Assembly (NCBI RefSeq): GCF_004323635.1
Contig: NZ_CP036515.1
Location: 248,001-312,000 of the forward strand
DNA length: 64,000 nucleotides
Reading direction: 5' to 3'
From: Lichenihabitans psoromatis
Lineage (GTDB): Bacteria; Pseudomonadota; Alphaproteobacteria; Rhizobiales; Beijerinckiaceae
Position 1 is the stretch's first letter; every line of letters starts with the position of its first letter. The notes beneath the pieces were generated by a model. The model did no database searches. It saw only the letters and a list, made by a program, of their open reading frames with translations, and was not told where the DNA came from. The position numbers and the translations under genes are program-made. Below are positions 1 through 9,986 of this stretch, piece by piece.

Positions 1-2
1 AG

Positions 3-1907
3 TCGAACACCGGCGAGGGGGGCGAGGAATCCGATCGCTTCAAGCCGATGGCGAACGGCGACAGCATGCGCTCGGCCATCAAGCAGGTGGCGTCGGGGCG
101 CTTTGGTGTCACGACCGAATATCTCGTCAATTCCGACATGATGCAGATCAAGATGGCGCAGGGCGCGAAGCCCGGCGAAGGCGGTCAATTGCCCGGCCAC
201 AAGGTCGATGCGATCATCGCCAAGGTGCGTCATTCGACGGCCGGCGTCGGCCTGATCTCGCCGCCGCCCCATCATGACATCTATTCGATCGAGGATCTGG
301 CGCAGCTCGTCTACGACTTGAAGAACGTCAATCCGGAGGCGCTCGTTTCGGTCAAGCTGGTGTCGGAAGTCGGCGTCGGCACGGTCGCGGCGGGTGTCGC
401 CAAGGCGCGCGCCGACCATGTGACGATCGCCGGCTTCGAGGGCGGCACAGGGGCGTCGCCGCTCACCTCGATCAAGCATGCCGGCAGCCCGTGGGAGATC
501 GGCCTCGCCGAAACCCACCAGACGCTGGTGCTGAACCGTCTCCGCTCACGCATCACCGTGCAGGTCGATGGCGGCATCCGCACGGGGCGCGACGTCGTCG
601 TCGGCGCTCTGCTCGGCGCCGACGAATTCGGCTGTGCAACCGCGCCGCTGATCGCGGCTGGCTGCATCATGATGCGGAAGTGCCATCTCAACACCTGCCC
701 GGTCGGGGTCGCGACCCAGGACCCGGTTCTCCGCAAGCGTTTCGTCGGCTTGCCCGAACACGTCATCAATTACTTCTTCTTCGTGGCCGAGGAAGTGCGT
801 GAGTTGATGGCCGCGATGGGCTATCGCCGGTTCGACGAGATGATCGGCCAGATGCAGATGCTCGATCGCGAAACCGCGATGGATCACTGGAAGGCGAATG
901 GCCTGGACTTCAGCAAGCTGTTCCACAAGCCGGATGCGCCCGAGGGCGTCGGCATCCGCTGCACCGAGACGCAGAACCACAATCTCGGCAAGGTGCTGGA
1001 TCAGACGCTGATTGCCGAGACGGCCGAAGCGGTGGCCAATCGCACGCCGATCGTGGTGCAGAAGACGATCGCCAACACGGACCGCACCACCGGGGCGATG
1101 CTGTCGGGCGCAATCGTCAAGCGTTACGGTCACGCCGGGCTGCCGAGCGACACGATCCACATCAAGTTCGACGGCACCGCCGGGCAGAGCTTTGGCGCCT
1201 TCGTGGCCAATGGTGTGACGCTGGAACTCGAGGGCGAGGCCAACGACTATGTCGGCAAGGGCCTCTCGGGCGGCAAGATCATCATCTATCCGCCGAAAGC
1301 CGCGACCCAGATCGTCCCCGAGCAATCGATCATCGTGGGTAATACGGTTCTGTATGGCGCGATTTCGGGCGAGTGCTACTTCCGGGGCGTCGCGGGCGAG
1401 CGCTTCGCGGTGCGGAACTCCGGCGCGATCGCGGTCGTCGAAGGCACCGGCGATCATGGCTGCGAGTATATGACGGGCGGCATCGTCGTGGTGATCGGCG
1501 AAACCGGGCGCAATTTTGCGGCCGGAATGTCGGGTGGCATCGCCTATGTGCTCGACCAGGATGGCTCCTTCGCCAAGCGGTGCAACATGGCGATGGTCGA
1601 TCTCGAACCGATCGAAGCCGAAGAGGACGCCAACGAGCGGTTCTACCACCAGAGCAACGACCTGCAGTTCCCGCGCCCTGTCGACATCATGTCCGACATG
1701 ACGCGATATGATGCGGAGCGGCTGCGTCAACTGGTGGCCAACCATGCGCGTTTGACCGGCTCAACCAAAGCGAAAGCATTGCTGGACGACTGGGCGGCGG
1801 TGTTGCCCCACTTCAAAAAGGTCATGCCGACCGACTATCGTCGCGCGCTGGCCGAACTGGCGCCGCAGATGCAGAGCCGGCCCGTGTTGGCCGTGGCGGG
1901 GGAATAG
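3..1907 (+). CDS. gltB: Glutamate synthase (NADPH) large subunit, 3' part
   Basis: This is the C-terminal part of the alpha subunit of NADPH-dependent glutamate synthase, which makes two glutamates from glutamine and 2-oxoglutarate. The reading frame is open from base 3, so the gene begins outside the window and the first ATG at 48 is internal. The FMN-binding synthase domain is visible, with the 3Fe-4S cysteine cluster (C-x5-C-x4-C pattern around [13 protein letters not shown], bases ~670-715). The C-terminal glycine-rich GXGXG beta-helix domain follows (for example [14 protein letters not shown]). Five bases separate it from gltD, so the two are cotranscribed. Family assignment is certain; the N-terminal glutaminase domain is not in view. 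Confidence 0.97.
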   Translation, partial: SNTGEGGEESDRFKPMANGDSMRSAIKQVASGRFGVTTEYLVNSDMMQIKMAQGAKPGEGGQLPGHKVDAIIAKVRHSTAGVGLISPPPHHDIYSIEDLAQLVYDLKNVNPEALVSVKLVSEVGVGTVAAGVAKARADHVTIAGFEGGTGASPLTSIKHAGSPWEIGLAETHQTLVLNRLRSRITVQVDGGIRTGRDVVVGALLGADEFGCATAPLIAAGCIMMRKCHLNTCPVGVATQDPVLRKRFVGLPEHVINYFFFVAEEVRELMAAMGYRRFDEMIGQMQMLDRETAMDHWKANGLDFSKLFHKPDAPEGVGIRCTETQNHNLGKVLDQTLIAETAEAVANRTPIVVQKTIANTDRTTGAMLSGAIVKRYGHAGLPSDTIHIKFDGTAGQSFGAFVANGVTLELEGEANDYVGKGLSGGKIIIYPPKAATQIVPEQSIIVGNTVLYGAISGECYFRGVAGERFAVRNSGAIAVVEGTGDHGCEYMTGGIVVVIGETGRNFAAGMSGGIAYVLDQDGSFAKRCNMAMVDLEPIEAEEDANERFYHQSNDLQFPRPVDIMSDMTRYDAERLRQLVANHARLTGSTKAKALLDDWAAVLPHFKKVMPTDYRRALAELAPQMQSRPVLAVAGE

Positions 1908-1912
1908 AGCTG

Positions 1913-3331
1913 ATGGGTAAGGTCACCGGCTTCATCGAGATCGATCGGCACGATCGGCGCTATGCGCCGGCTTCCGATCGCATCCGCCACTACAAGGAAT
2001 TCGTGCTTCCGATGTCGGAAGCATCGACCAAGGACCAGGCGGCACGCTGCATGAATTGCGGCATTCCGTTTTGCCACAACGGCTGCCCGGTCAATAACCA
2101 GATCCCGGATTGGAACGACCTCGTCTATCGCGGCGACTGGGAGGAGGCGGCCAGCAACCTCCATTCGACCAACAACTTCCCGGAATTTACCGGCCGCATC
2201 TGCCCTGCCCCCTGCGAGGCCGCCTGTACGCTGAACCTCAGCGACTCGCCCGTCACGATCAAGACGATCGAGAACGCCATCATCGACCGCGCCTGGGAAG
2301 AAGGCTGGGTCAGACCGCAAAAGGCGACGCGCCAGACCGGCAAAACCATCGCGATCGTCGGCTCGGGGCCGGCCGGCCTCGCCTGCGCACAGCAACTCGC
2401 GCGGGCCGGACATGACGTCCATGTCTACGAGAAAAACCCCAAGCCCGGCGGCTTGCTGCGCTATGGCATTCCGGACTTCAAGCTGGAGAAGCGGCACATC
2501 GACCGGCGTGTCGCTCAGATGTCGTCGGAAGGCGTCACGTTCCATTGCGGCGTGAATGTCGGCGTCGACATCACGGCGCAGGAACTACAAGACAATTACG
2601 ACGCCGTGGTTCTGGCAGGCGGATCCGAAAAGCCGCGCGACCTGCCGATCCCGGGCCGCGACCTCAACGGCATCCATTTCGCAATGGATTTTCTGCCTCA
2701 GCAGAACCGCCGCGTTTCGAAGGAGCCGGTTCGCTCCAACACGCCCATCCTGGCCTCCGGCAAGCATGTCGTGGTGATCGGCGGCGGCGACACGGGATCC
2801 GATTGCATCGGCACCTCAATCCGTCAGGGCGCCTTGTCGGTGACGCAGCTCGAAATCATGCCGCGCCCGCCCGAGAAGGAGAATAAGCTTCTGACGTGGC
2901 CGGATTGGCCGCTGAAGCTGCGGACTTCCTCGAGCCAGGAAGAAGGCGCCGAACGCGACTTCGCGGTGTTGACCAAGGAATTCACCGGCGATGGCGGCCA
3001 GGTGAAGCAACTGCATATCAGCCGAGTCGACGGCAAGATGCAGCCCGTGCCCGATAGCGGGTTCTCGCTGCGGGCCGATCTCGTTCTGTTGGCCATGGGG
3101 TTCGTCTCACCCATCGAAGATGGCTTGTTGGCCGACCTTGGCGTGCAACTCGATGCACGCGGCAATGTCGCGGCCGACACGAAGGTCTATCGCTCGAGCA
3201 CCGACAAAGTCTTTGCCTGCGGTGACATGCGTCGCGGGCAATCGCTGGTTGTTTGGGCTATCCGCGAAGGTCGTCAAGCTGCTTCGTCGGTCGACGCCCA
3301 TCTGATGGGATCGACCACGCTGCCGCGCTAA
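1913..3331 (+). CDS. gltD: Glutamate synthase (NADPH) small subunit
   Basis: The 472-residue beta subunit passes electrons from NADPH through FAD and iron-sulfur centres to GltB. The N-terminal cysteine motifs for the 4Fe-4S clusters are present ([16 protein letters not shown] and CPAPCEAAC). They are followed by a first dinucleotide-binding [17 protein letters not shown] motif (FAD) and a second GGGDTGSDC motif (NADPH). The length is normal for the family. The ATG lies directly behind the gltB stop, giving the usual gltBD operon for ammonium assimilation. Confidence 0.97.
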   Translation: MGKVTGFIEIDRHDRRYAPASDRIRHYKEFVLPMSEASTKDQAARCMNCGIPFCHNGCPVNNQIPDWNDLVYRGDWEEAASNLHSTNNFPEFTGRICPAPCEAACTLNLSDSPVTIKTIENAIIDRAWEEGWVRPQKATRQTGKTIAIVGSGPAGLACAQQLARAGHDVHVYEKNPKPGGLLRYGIPDFKLEKRHIDRRVAQMSSEGVTFHCGVNVGVDITAQELQDNYDAVVLAGGSEKPRDLPIPGRDLNGIHFAMDFLPQQNRRVSKEPVRSNTPILASGKHVVVIGGGDTGSDCIGTSIRQGALSVTQLEIMPRPPEKENKLLTWPDWPLKLRTSSSQEEGAERDFAVLTKEFTGDGGQVKQLHISRVDGKMQPVPDSGFSLRADLVLLAMGFVSPIEDGLLADLGVQLDARGNVAADTKVYRSSTDKVFACGDMRRGQSLVVWAIREGRQAASSVDAHLMGSTTLPR

Positions 3332-3341
3332 ACGGGTCGAA

Positions 3342-3818
3342 ATGGCGGATCTTTCCTCCTACCGCTACAATCCTCGCGCGATCGCCTTTCAGGGTCATCG
3401 CGCGATCGGGCGCTGGCGTGTCAAGGCGCATGTCATCACGGTGCGCGGAACGGCTGCTCACTTTCCTGACATCGTCGAGGCGGCTTGGGACAAAGTTTCG
3501 GTTGTGCTCGCCGAGGCGCCGGACCAGGGTCTCGATGTCGGGGTCGCGTTCGTGACGCTGCACCTTGGCCTCCAAGGGGTTTGGCTTCTGCTCGACTGGT
3601 GGCACCGCGCCGACATGACGATCCATCGGCACTTCCGCGCGCCCTTTGACGACCCGACGCGCTTCGTCGATGTCGGCGCGGAGCATCTTGGCCCATGCGT
3701 GTGGGAAATCGCTGTCGCGGCGCATGAACGACAGGCCTGGATCACGCATGTGCTCGACAACCGCGCGGGGGCCGACATCGACGCCTATCTGGACGACGGC
3801 CTCACTGCGACGATATAG
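3342..3818 (+). CDS. Conserved hypothetical protein, 158 aa
   Basis: I do not recognise a named family. The protein is soluble, rich in His and Trp (WWHRADMTIHRHF, WEIAVAAHERQAWITHVL), has no signal peptide and ends with an acidic segment. The pattern resembles small conserved alphaproteobacterial proteins that contain an AHERQAW-type motif. It starts 10 bases after gltD, so it may be read from the same transcript, and it converges with the exporter gene behind it. A longer frame on the opposite strand (3258-4151) overlaps it, but that frame runs into the well-supported exporter gene and looks like a shadow. Function unknown. Confidence 0.6.
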   Translation: MADLSSYRYNPRAIAFQGHRAIGRWRVKAHVITVRGTAAHFPDIVEAAWDKVSVVLAEAPDQGLDVGVAFVTLHLGLQGVWLLLDWWHRADMTIHRHFRAPFDDPTRFVDVGAEHLGPCVWEIAVAAHERQAWITHVLDNRAGADIDAYLDDGLTATI

Positions 3819-3823
3819 GTCGC

Positions 3824-4654
3824 CTACCCTTGCGCGATACAGGCAGCCCCGATCGCAATCACGAGGCAGGCGGCGATCCGCTTCCCCGTGAGGGTTTCGC
3901 CGAGAAAGAGGCGCCCGAGAACGGCCGCGAACACCACGCTCGTCTCCCGCAAGGCCGAGACGGAGCCCATGGCGCCCATCTGCAACGCCCAGATCACGAC
4001 CGCATAGGCCGCGAAAGAGACCGCGCCTCCGGTCGCCGATTTCAACACCTCGGGTGCCGGCGCATACACCGCCGCAACGCCTCTGCGCCAGACGAACCAG
4101 AGCGGCAGCAACAATTCCAGCGCAAACATCGCCCCTGAATAGGCGAGCCAATCGCCCGATAGGCGCACCCCGATGCCATCCACCACCGTGTAGCTGGCGA
4201 TGGCGGCCCCCGTCGCAAGCGCGATCGGTAGGCTGCCCGCATGCAGGCGGCCCTTGGCCAAAGCGAGCAGCAGAATGCCGCCGGTGATCAGCAACACGCC
4301 CGCGATCGCGGCCACGCCGGGGTGCTCGCCGACCAGCACTAGGGCTCCGAGCGTCACGAGCGCGGGAGAGGAACCACGGGCGATCGGGTAGATTTCGCCG
4401 AGATCGCCTGTCCTGTAACTTCGAACCAGCAGGATATTGTAGAGGAAATGGAGCAGGCCCGAGGCGATCACATAGGGGAGGCTCGCGGCGGATGGCAGCC
4501 CGGTGAACGGCACCACGATGCAGCCGCCGGCCCCGAGCACGAGATCCATGATGGCCATGGACCAGAGCCGGTCACGACCGCCTCGAAGCAGAGCATTCCA
4601 CCCGGCATGCATGAAGGCCGCAAGCAGGACCAGACCGATGATCGGAAGCGACAT
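3824..4654 (-). CDS. EamA/DMT-family transporter
   Basis: The 276-residue integral membrane protein is built of about ten hydrophobic helices arranged as two EamA repeats, the pattern of the drug/metabolite transporter superfamily. The N-terminus (LPIIGLVLLAAFMHAGWNALLR) is typical of DMT proteins with an early HAxWNA motif. Members export amino acids, metabolites or drugs, and the substrate here cannot be read from sequence. The gene starts 3 bases downstream of the preceding gene on the same strand (a DUF459 hydrolase), so the two are likely cotranscribed. Confidence 0.85.
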   Translation of the reverse strand: MSLPIIGLVLLAAFMHAGWNALLRGGRDRLWSMAIMDLVLGAGGCIVVPFTGLPSAASLPYVIASGLLHFLYNILLVRSYRTGDLGEIYPIARGSSPALVTLGALVLVGEHPGVAAIAGVLLITGGILLLALAKGRLHAGSLPIALATGAAIASYTVVDGIGVRLSGDWLAYSGAMFALELLLPLWFVWRRGVAAVYAPAPEVLKSATGGAVSFAAYAVVIWALQMGAMGSVSALRETSVVFAAVLGRLFLGETLTGKRIAACLVIAIGAACIAQG

Positions 4655-4656
4655 GC

Positions 4657-5835
4657 CTATTGTCGCGGCCAGGAAAAATCGTCCATCCGGCTCGGCTTGG
4701 GTTGGATCGGCTGGCCCTGAACCAAGGCACGCTCGGTCAGACCTTCCGCATCGCGATCAGCCGATCGTGGCAAGCCGGATGTCGCATCCGCGAGGCGGCC
4801 GCCGATCGTCACAACGGGCGCCGTGAGGCTGATGATTGGACCGATTTGCGGCGCGCCGGTTGCGCCCTGCGGCGCCGGGTCGGAGGACGGCAAAGCCGGT
4901 AAGCCCGCCTCCCGCCGGATCTGCGCGTTCACATCGATTTGCAGTGCGTTATCGAAGCCCGGCTGCGTCGGGATCATGACGGCGGACACGTTTGGCGCAT
5001 CGGGCTTGGCTTTCTCCCGGTCGCGACGAAGATCGGCCTCGACGAAGCTCGCGAGCTTGCGTTCACCCGCGCGGGTGAAATCGATTCCATCGGACGCGCG
5101 CAGTTTCGCCGGCTGGCCATTCAGATCGGGACCGGACGCCGCATATTTGCCGGCCTCGTCCACGAAGGCTTCCCAACTGTCGACATAGGTCGCGCCGGCC
5201 TTGACGGCCCGGTCGCGGACGATCTCGTTGAGGGCGACGAATTGTGCCGAGAGTTCGTCGTCTTGCACGATCGGCAGGCCGACCCAGATCACGGGGATGC
5301 CCTTGTCGCGAAACAGCGCCACGACTGCGTCGACCCGCGCGCCATACATCTGGCGCCAGCGCGCCGTCTGCGGCTCGACTGTCGTCACGCCATCTTTGAT
5401 CGGCATCGTATCGTTGGCGCCCATCATGATGACGGCAGCGTCGATCGGCTCTGAGGCGGCAAACATATTGCGAATGGCGATCGGCCACTCGAACCGGTCA
5501 TCCTGTGACAAGCCATAGGGCGCATGCGTCTTTTGCAGGATGGACATGCCGGACGGGCCGGCAGCGTTGAGGCTCAAACCTTCCGCAAGCGCTTCGGCGA
5601 ACCCATCGCCCAGCACCGCGACACTATAGGGTCGCGTTTGTGCGTCGGTCGATCCAGCCGTCGTCGGACGCAACTGATCCGGGCCGCGTTGCGGGCCAGG
5701 ACTGTTGCGCCGCGCCGCCAAACCACCATCAGCGTCACCAAGCAGCAGGCAAAACGCCAAGGCCAAAGCGCCCACGCGGCGCTCGACGGGTGTTGCGGAG
5801 GCTGTGAAGAAATGACGAACGAGAGGCCACTGCAT
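4657..5835 (-). CDS. SGNH/GDSL hydrolase family protein (DUF459)
   Basis: This exported protein is of the DUF459 group of SGNH hydrolases, often linked to cell-envelope or polysaccharide modification (deacylation). A signal-type hydrophobic segment (about residues 19-30) follows a positively charged N-terminus. The SGNH-like blocks are VAVLGDGFAEALAEGL near the front, IMMGANDTMPIKDG in the middle (block III, GxND) and a late SDGIDFTRAGERKLASF (the D-x2-H-like block, with DFT instead of a plain DxxH). The start at 5835 was chosen over the upstream ATG at 5943 because GAGAGG lies just before it and it gives a clean signal peptide. Substrate unknown. Confidence 0.8.
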   Translation of the reverse strand: MQWPLVRHFFTASATPVERRVGALALAFCLLLGDADGGLAARRNSPGPQRGPDQLRPTTAGSTDAQTRPYSVAVLGDGFAEALAEGLSLNAAGPSGMSILQKTHAPYGLSQDDRFEWPIAIRNMFAASEPIDAAVIMMGANDTMPIKDGVTTVEPQTARWRQMYGARVDAVVALFRDKGIPVIWVGLPIVQDDELSAQFVALNEIVRDRAVKAGATYVDSWEAFVDEAGKYAASGPDLNGQPAKLRASDGIDFTRAGERKLASFVEADLRRDREKAKPDAPNVSAVMIPTQPGFDNALQIDVNAQIRREAGLPALPSSDPAPQGATGAPQIGPIISLTAPVVTIGGRLADATSGLPRSADRDAEGLTERALVQGQPIQPKPSRMDDFSWPRQ

Positions 5836-5900
5836 CCTCTCGTTTAACAAAGGTCGAGGCGGCCCGCATCCCCTATGGTTTGATCGAGGGCGATCACCCG

Positions 5901-6944
5901 TCAGCGCGACGCCATCGGCCATTGTCCCTTCAACGGGCCCCATCCGGCGATGCGATCACTCAGCAAGGCCACGCCAAGCGCATAAGCGGTCGAATTATTG
6001 TAGCTTTTTATCACCTTGAAATTTGGCGTGACCAGGAAGGCCGGTCCGCCGGCCCCCGCCGGCATCAGCAATTCCGCCTTACCGCTCCGAGGCATCTCGC
6101 CCCCATCTGCCCGCTGCACGCCGCGCTCGCCCCATGAGGCGAAACTCTTGTAACCGGCCTCCCCCGGGTGGCCAAAGCCGTTCGGCAGTTGAACCTCGTA
6201 GCCCCAGGTCTCGCCTGGGATCCAGTGATGCTTGTGCAGATAATTCGCGGTCGAGCCGATCGCATCCGGCACGCTGGTCCAGATATCGCGGCGCCCGTCG
6301 CCGTCGAAATCGACCGCATAGGTCTTGAAGCTGGTCGGCATGAATTGGGTCTGACCCATCGCCCCGGCCCAGGAGCCGAGCATATGGGCCGGATCGACAT
6401 TCCGTTCCTGCAGAATGACGAGAGCCGCGATCAGCTCCTTCCGGAAATAATTGCCGCGATAGCGTTGGTAGGCCAGCGTCGCCAGCGAACGCACCACGTA
6501 ATCATTCCCCGCGAAGCCGCCGAAATTGGTTTCGAGCCCCCAAACACCGAGCACGATGTAACGATCGACGCCATAGTCGTTCTCGGCTTTGACGATCCAT
6601 TTCTCCCAATCGCGCGCTTTGGAGCGGCCGGTCTCGATCCGCTTTTGCGAGACGGCGGATGTCAAATAATCGCCGACCGGCTTGACGAACTCGGCCTGCT
6701 TGCGGGTCTTGTCGATCACGGCGGGATCGAGTGTGACGCCGGCCATCGCCGCATCGAATGTGGCTCGGCTGACGCCGCGACGCGACGCTTCAGGCCAAAG
6801 GGACGCCACGAACGACTCGAAGCTTTGGGTGCGGGACTGGAGGGCCGCATGGCTCGGGCGAACCACCATGTTGGCCTCGGCCGCAGCCGAGAAGCCCAGC
6901 GCCAGCGCCATCGCCCCAGCAAGAGCCCGGAGCGACGACGTCAT
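5901..6944 (-). CDS. Lytic murein transglycosylase, MltB-like (SLT_2)
   Basis: This periplasmic enzyme is predicted to cleave the MurNAc-GlcNAc bond of peptidoglycan with formation of an anhydro product. The N-terminus is a signal peptide ending near AAAEA. The SLT_2 domain is recognised by the catalytic glutamate in GVWGLETNFGGFAGNDYVV, by GSWAGAMGQTQFMPTSF and by YAVDFDGDGRRDIW. I chose the second ATG (6944) because it begins the signal peptide directly; a start at 6980 would add 12 residues. The C-terminal part includes a short segment typical of peptidoglycan-binding tails (NNSTAYALGVALLSDRIAG). Confidence 0.9.
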   Translation of the reverse strand: MTSSLRALAGAMALALGFSAAAEANMVVRPSHAALQSRTQSFESFVASLWPEASRRGVSRATFDAAMAGVTLDPAVIDKTRKQAEFVKPVGDYLTSAVSQKRIETGRSKARDWEKWIVKAENDYGVDRYIVLGVWGLETNFGGFAGNDYVVRSLATLAYQRYRGNYFRKELIAALVILQERNVDPAHMLGSWAGAMGQTQFMPTSFKTYAVDFDGDGRRDIWTSVPDAIGSTANYLHKHHWIPGETWGYEVQLPNGFGHPGEAGYKSFASWGERGVQRADGGEMPRSGKAELLMPAGAGGPAFLVTPNFKVIKSYNNSTAYALGVALLSDRIAGWGPLKGQWPMASR

Positions 6945-7100
6945 CGCGAATGCGCCGAATTTGCGCGGGTCGATCGTCACCTGGTTGCTCCCTTGCCTTG
7001 CCGATCCGGGCGTCGCCTCAATCGAGACACGACGTCAGCAAGGTTTTAAGGTGAACAGGTTTCCGCTTGTTTACCACGTCGCGGCATCGACCCGGTCGCG

Positions 7101-8126
7101 TCAGCCGATCCCGATCCCATAGAGATCGTGAAGATGGAGGATGCCGATCGGCCTCTTGTCGTGATCGGCCACGATCAGTACGGACCGGCGGGTTTCCGTG
7201 AGCAACGCCAGAGCTTCGACGGCCAGCGCATCGGGATCGATCGTGGTGGGTGTGCGGGTCATGATATCGGCCGCGACCTGATGCATCAGAGTCGGGCCCA
7301 TATGCCGCCGCAGGTCGCCATCCGTGATGATGCCGACCAGCAAACCCGCAGTGTCGATGACGCCGACACAGCCGAAGCGTTTGCCGGACATTTCGACGAT
7401 CGCCTCCGACATGGCGGCCTGTGTGGAGACGCAGGGAATCTCATCGCCCTGGTGCATGACGTCGCGCACGAACGTGAGCCGCGCGCCGAGCTTGCCGCCG
7501 GGATGGTAGACCTTGAAATCGGTCGCCGAAAACCCGCGTGCTTCCAACAACGCCACGGCAAGCGCGTCGCCTAAAACGAGCTGCATGGTGGTGGAGGTGG
7601 TCGGCGCGAGGCCGTTCGGACAAGCCTCTTCGGCGCGCGGAAGCGTGAGACAGAGATCCGCCTCGCGGCCGAGCGCGCTATCGGGGTTCGAGGTGACGGC
7701 CAGCAGAGGGATGCGAAACCGCTTGGCATAGGTGATGATGTCGGCGAGTTCGACGGTCTCGCCCGACCAGGACATGGCCAGCACCACATCGCCTGACCGG
7801 ATCATGCCGAGGTCGCCGTGACTGGCTTCGGCCGGATGAACAAAATAGGCCGCCGTCCCGGTCGAGGCCAGCGTTGCGGCGATCTTGCGTCCGATATGGC
7901 CGGATTTGCCCATGCCGGTCACAATCACGCGTCCATCAATCCCCCGCAGCAGATCGACCACCGCGGCGAAAACGTGGCCGAAATCCTGAGGGCCGGTGGC
8001 CGCCACGGCGGCCTCCATGGCGGCGATGCCGGCGCGCTCGGTCGCCAGCGTCCGCAATGCCGAGCTAATCGCAAGGGTGGATGAGGGCTGGAAGCCCGGC
8101 CCGACTGCACGCTGTTTCATGCTCAT
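7101..8126 (-). CDS. kdsD: Arabinose-5-phosphate isomerase (KdsD/KpsF/GutQ family)
   Basis: The enzyme converts D-ribulose 5-phosphate to D-arabinose 5-phosphate, the first step towards Kdo for lipopolysaccharide. It has an N-terminal SIS sugar-isomerase domain with GMGKSGHIGRKIAATLASTG and the HPAEASHGDLGMI motif, then a pair of CBS domains in the last ~130 residues (VRDVMHQGDEIP and IMTRTPTTIDPD). The 341-residue length fits the family. A second ATG six bases downstream (8120) sits at a better distance from the GAGGGG ribosome-binding site, so the true start may be there. The gene is divergent from the outer-membrane protein gene at 8220. Confidence 0.95.
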   Translation of the reverse strand: MSMKQRAVGPGFQPSSTLAISSALRTLATERAGIAAMEAAVAATGPQDFGHVFAAVVDLLRGIDGRVIVTGMGKSGHIGRKIAATLASTGTAAYFVHPAEASHGDLGMIRSGDVVLAMSWSGETVELADIITYAKRFRIPLLAVTSNPDSALGREADLCLTLPRAEEACPNGLAPTTSTTMQLVLGDALAVALLEARGFSATDFKVYHPGGKLGARLTFVRDVMHQGDEIPCVSTQAAMSEAIVEMSGKRFGCVGVIDTAGLLVGIITDGDLRRHMGPTLMHQVAADIMTRTPTTIDPDALAVEALALLTETRRSVLIVADHDKRPIGILHLHDLYGIGIG

Positions 8127-8219
8127 CGCCCCTCACTATCACCTTCGCGGCGGACCTGCATCCAGCGACAACTGAGCTCGCTAACGCGGCCTTAACTACA
8201 ATTCCATTAACCATAGACC

Positions 8220-9896
8220 ATGAATTTCGGCGGAGTGACCGAACGGACAGGACGGAACGTGGGTTCGAGGACCTCTCGCCAGACAGGAACAACTTGGGTG
8301 CTCCGCCTGCTTCGCGCAGCGGTGCCGCTGGTGCTTTGCGTCGCTCCGGTCGGGTTTGGGACGCGGCTTGCGCTCGCGCAGGATGCGACGCCTGCTCCCG
8401 AGGGAAGCGGCTTCGGCCCGGACACGTTTACAGGATCCGGCCTCCGCGGCAGCGGAGCCTTGACTGATGACGCTGGAACACCGGCGCCGCCTGCCGCGAT
8501 TGACCCGAATACCGGCCTGACCCCTCCCGATGCGACGGCACCACAACGCCCGGCCCTTCGGTCGACCATCGCGCCCCAGCCATTGAGCACCGCGAAAGCC
8601 CGCGTCGGACCACCAAAACTTCCGGCTCTCGCGGCCTACCCGAGCCTGTCGGACAGTGCCAAACTGCGCGCGGCCACACTCGGCGCGTTCGTTCCCCCTG
8701 TCGGTCCGACCACCGCAGCCCTTCCGCTCGACGTCCGGCGGCGCCCGAAGCCGGATCCCGCGCCATTCGCCCCGATCGGCTATACGATCGGCACGGTGAG
8801 GCTGACACCCTTTATCGAGCAAAGTCTCGGGTTCGACAGTAATCCCGATCAGACCGCCGTTGGCGTGAAATCCTCGGCGTTCAGCCGCACCGAAGGCGGC
8901 TTCGACCTCTTGTCCTTGTGGTCGTCGAACGAACTTCGCGCCAATATGCATGGCGCTTACGACGATTTCTTTTCCAATCCTGCGGCGAACCGGCCGGATG
9001 CGGCCGGCACGATCGACTACCGCTTTGACGCAACGCGGGATATCGCGCTCGATGCCGAGGGCCGCTTTGCCATCACGACGCAGCGGCCGGGCTCGCCCGA
9101 GCTGAACGTCGCCGTGAAAGACCGGCCTCTCGTCTCAAGCTTTGGGACGAGCATCGGCGGCAGCGACACATTCGGGCGCCTTACCTTGGCGCTCCACGGC
9201 ACATTCGATCGCACCATGTACGAGAATGGCATCCTGCCGGACGGTACCGTGATCCCGCTCGGCGACCAGACGTTCAACGCCTACGGGGTCATCGGTCGCG
9301 CCAGCTATGAGCTCACACCAGGGTTCAAGCCTTTCGTCGAAGTCGGTGTCGATACGCGTGTGCATGATCAGCGCATCGACAATTCCGGCTATGCGCGGGA
9401 TTCCGAGGGGATCCTCGGCCGAGTCGGCTCAACCTTCGAGTTCTCGCGCCTGCTGGTCGGACAATTATCGGCCGGTTACGAAAACCGAAGCTACGACGAT
9501 CGCCGCTTGCGCGACCTCAAGGGTCCGTTGGTCGATGGGTCGTTGAGCTACTTCGTCACCAATTTGACGAGCCTGACCCTGCTGGCCGCCACCAGCTTCA
9601 ACGAAACCACCGTGGCTGGATCGCCCGGGTCCGAGTCGCGAAGCGTTTCGCTGCAGGTGTCCCATGCCCTGATGCGAAACCTGATCCTGACCGGGACGCT
9701 CACCTACCTGAACACCAATTACATCTCGTCTCCGATCGTCGAAAACACGCTGTCGGAGACCTTCAAGGCGAGTTACAGCCTCAATCGCTCCATCGTGCTC
9801 GACGCGACTTACAGCCATCAGCGTCTCAACAGCACGGCCGTTGCGTCGAGCTTCAGCCAGGATGTGTTCATGGTCGGGCTTCGGCTGCAGCACTGA
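8220..9896 (+). CDS. Outer-membrane beta-barrel protein (BBP2-like)
   Basis: The 558-residue protein has a signal peptide (hydrophobic stretch around residues 27-48 followed by ALAQ). A Pro/Ala/Thr-rich segment of ~140 residues comes next. The C-terminal half is made of alternating-hydrophobicity strands separated by turns, the pattern of the BBP2-type outer-membrane beta-barrels common in rhizobia (TPFIEQSLGFDSNPDQT at the first strand). The final strand ends VFMVGLRLQH. An in-frame GTG at 8259, preceded by AGGACGGA, would give a tidier signal peptide and may be the real start. Function unknown; surface structure or polysaccharide export is a guess. A terminator follows at 9939. Confidence 0.75.
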   Translation: MNFGGVTERTGRNVGSRTSRQTGTTWVLRLLRAAVPLVLCVAPVGFGTRLALAQDATPAPEGSGFGPDTFTGSGLRGSGALTDDAGTPAPPAAIDPNTGLTPPDATAPQRPALRSTIAPQPLSTAKARVGPPKLPALAAYPSLSDSAKLRAATLGAFVPPVGPTTAALPLDVRRRPKPDPAPFAPIGYTIGTVRLTPFIEQSLGFDSNPDQTAVGVKSSAFSRTEGGFDLLSLWSSNELRANMHGAYDDFFSNPAANRPDAAGTIDYRFDATRDIALDAEGRFAITTQRPGSPELNVAVKDRPLVSSFGTSIGGSDTFGRLTLALHGTFDRTMYENGILPDGTVIPLGDQTFNAYGVIGRASYELTPGFKPFVEVGVDTRVHDQRIDNSGYARDSEGILGRVGSTFEFSRLLVGQLSAGYENRSYDDRRLRDLKGPLVDGSLSYFVTNLTSLTLLAATSFNETTVAGSPGSESRSVSLQVSHALMRNLILTGTLTYLNTNYISSPIVENTLSETFKASYSLNRSIVLDATYSHQRLNSTAVASSFSQDVFMVGLRLQH

Positions 9897-9938
9897 GGCG
9901 AGACAATCTCGGCCGATCATTGACATCCTCATGAAAAA

Positions 9939-9956
9939 GGCCGGCTTGCGCCGGCC
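9939..9956. terminator. Rho-independent terminator between convergent genes
   Basis: A perfect 7-bp stem (GGCCGGC / GCCGGCC) with a 4-base loop is flanked by AAAAA on the left and TTT on the right. It sits between the stop of the beta-barrel gene and the stop of the convergent carD-like gene, and could end both transcripts. Confidence 0.75.
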
Positions 9957-9986
9957 CTTTCGGTTTCAGATGCTGCTTGCGACGAC

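Noticed and set aside
546..1745. Long minus-strand frame opposite gltB (399 codons)
   Set aside because: It is antisense to a well-supported enzyme and its translation is compositionally biased (His, Arg, Asp) without a domain. Long antisense frames are expected in GC-rich coding DNA.
3258..4151. Minus-strand frame of 297 codons over the small protein and the exporter 3' end
   Set aside because: It overlaps the exporter's own strand in another frame and has no domain. The plus-strand 158-residue protein looks more protein-like.
8191..8211. TTAAC...TTAAC pair before the beta-barrel gene as a CtrA site
   Set aside because: CtrA sites need TTAA-N7-TTAA; here the spacing is 11 bases.
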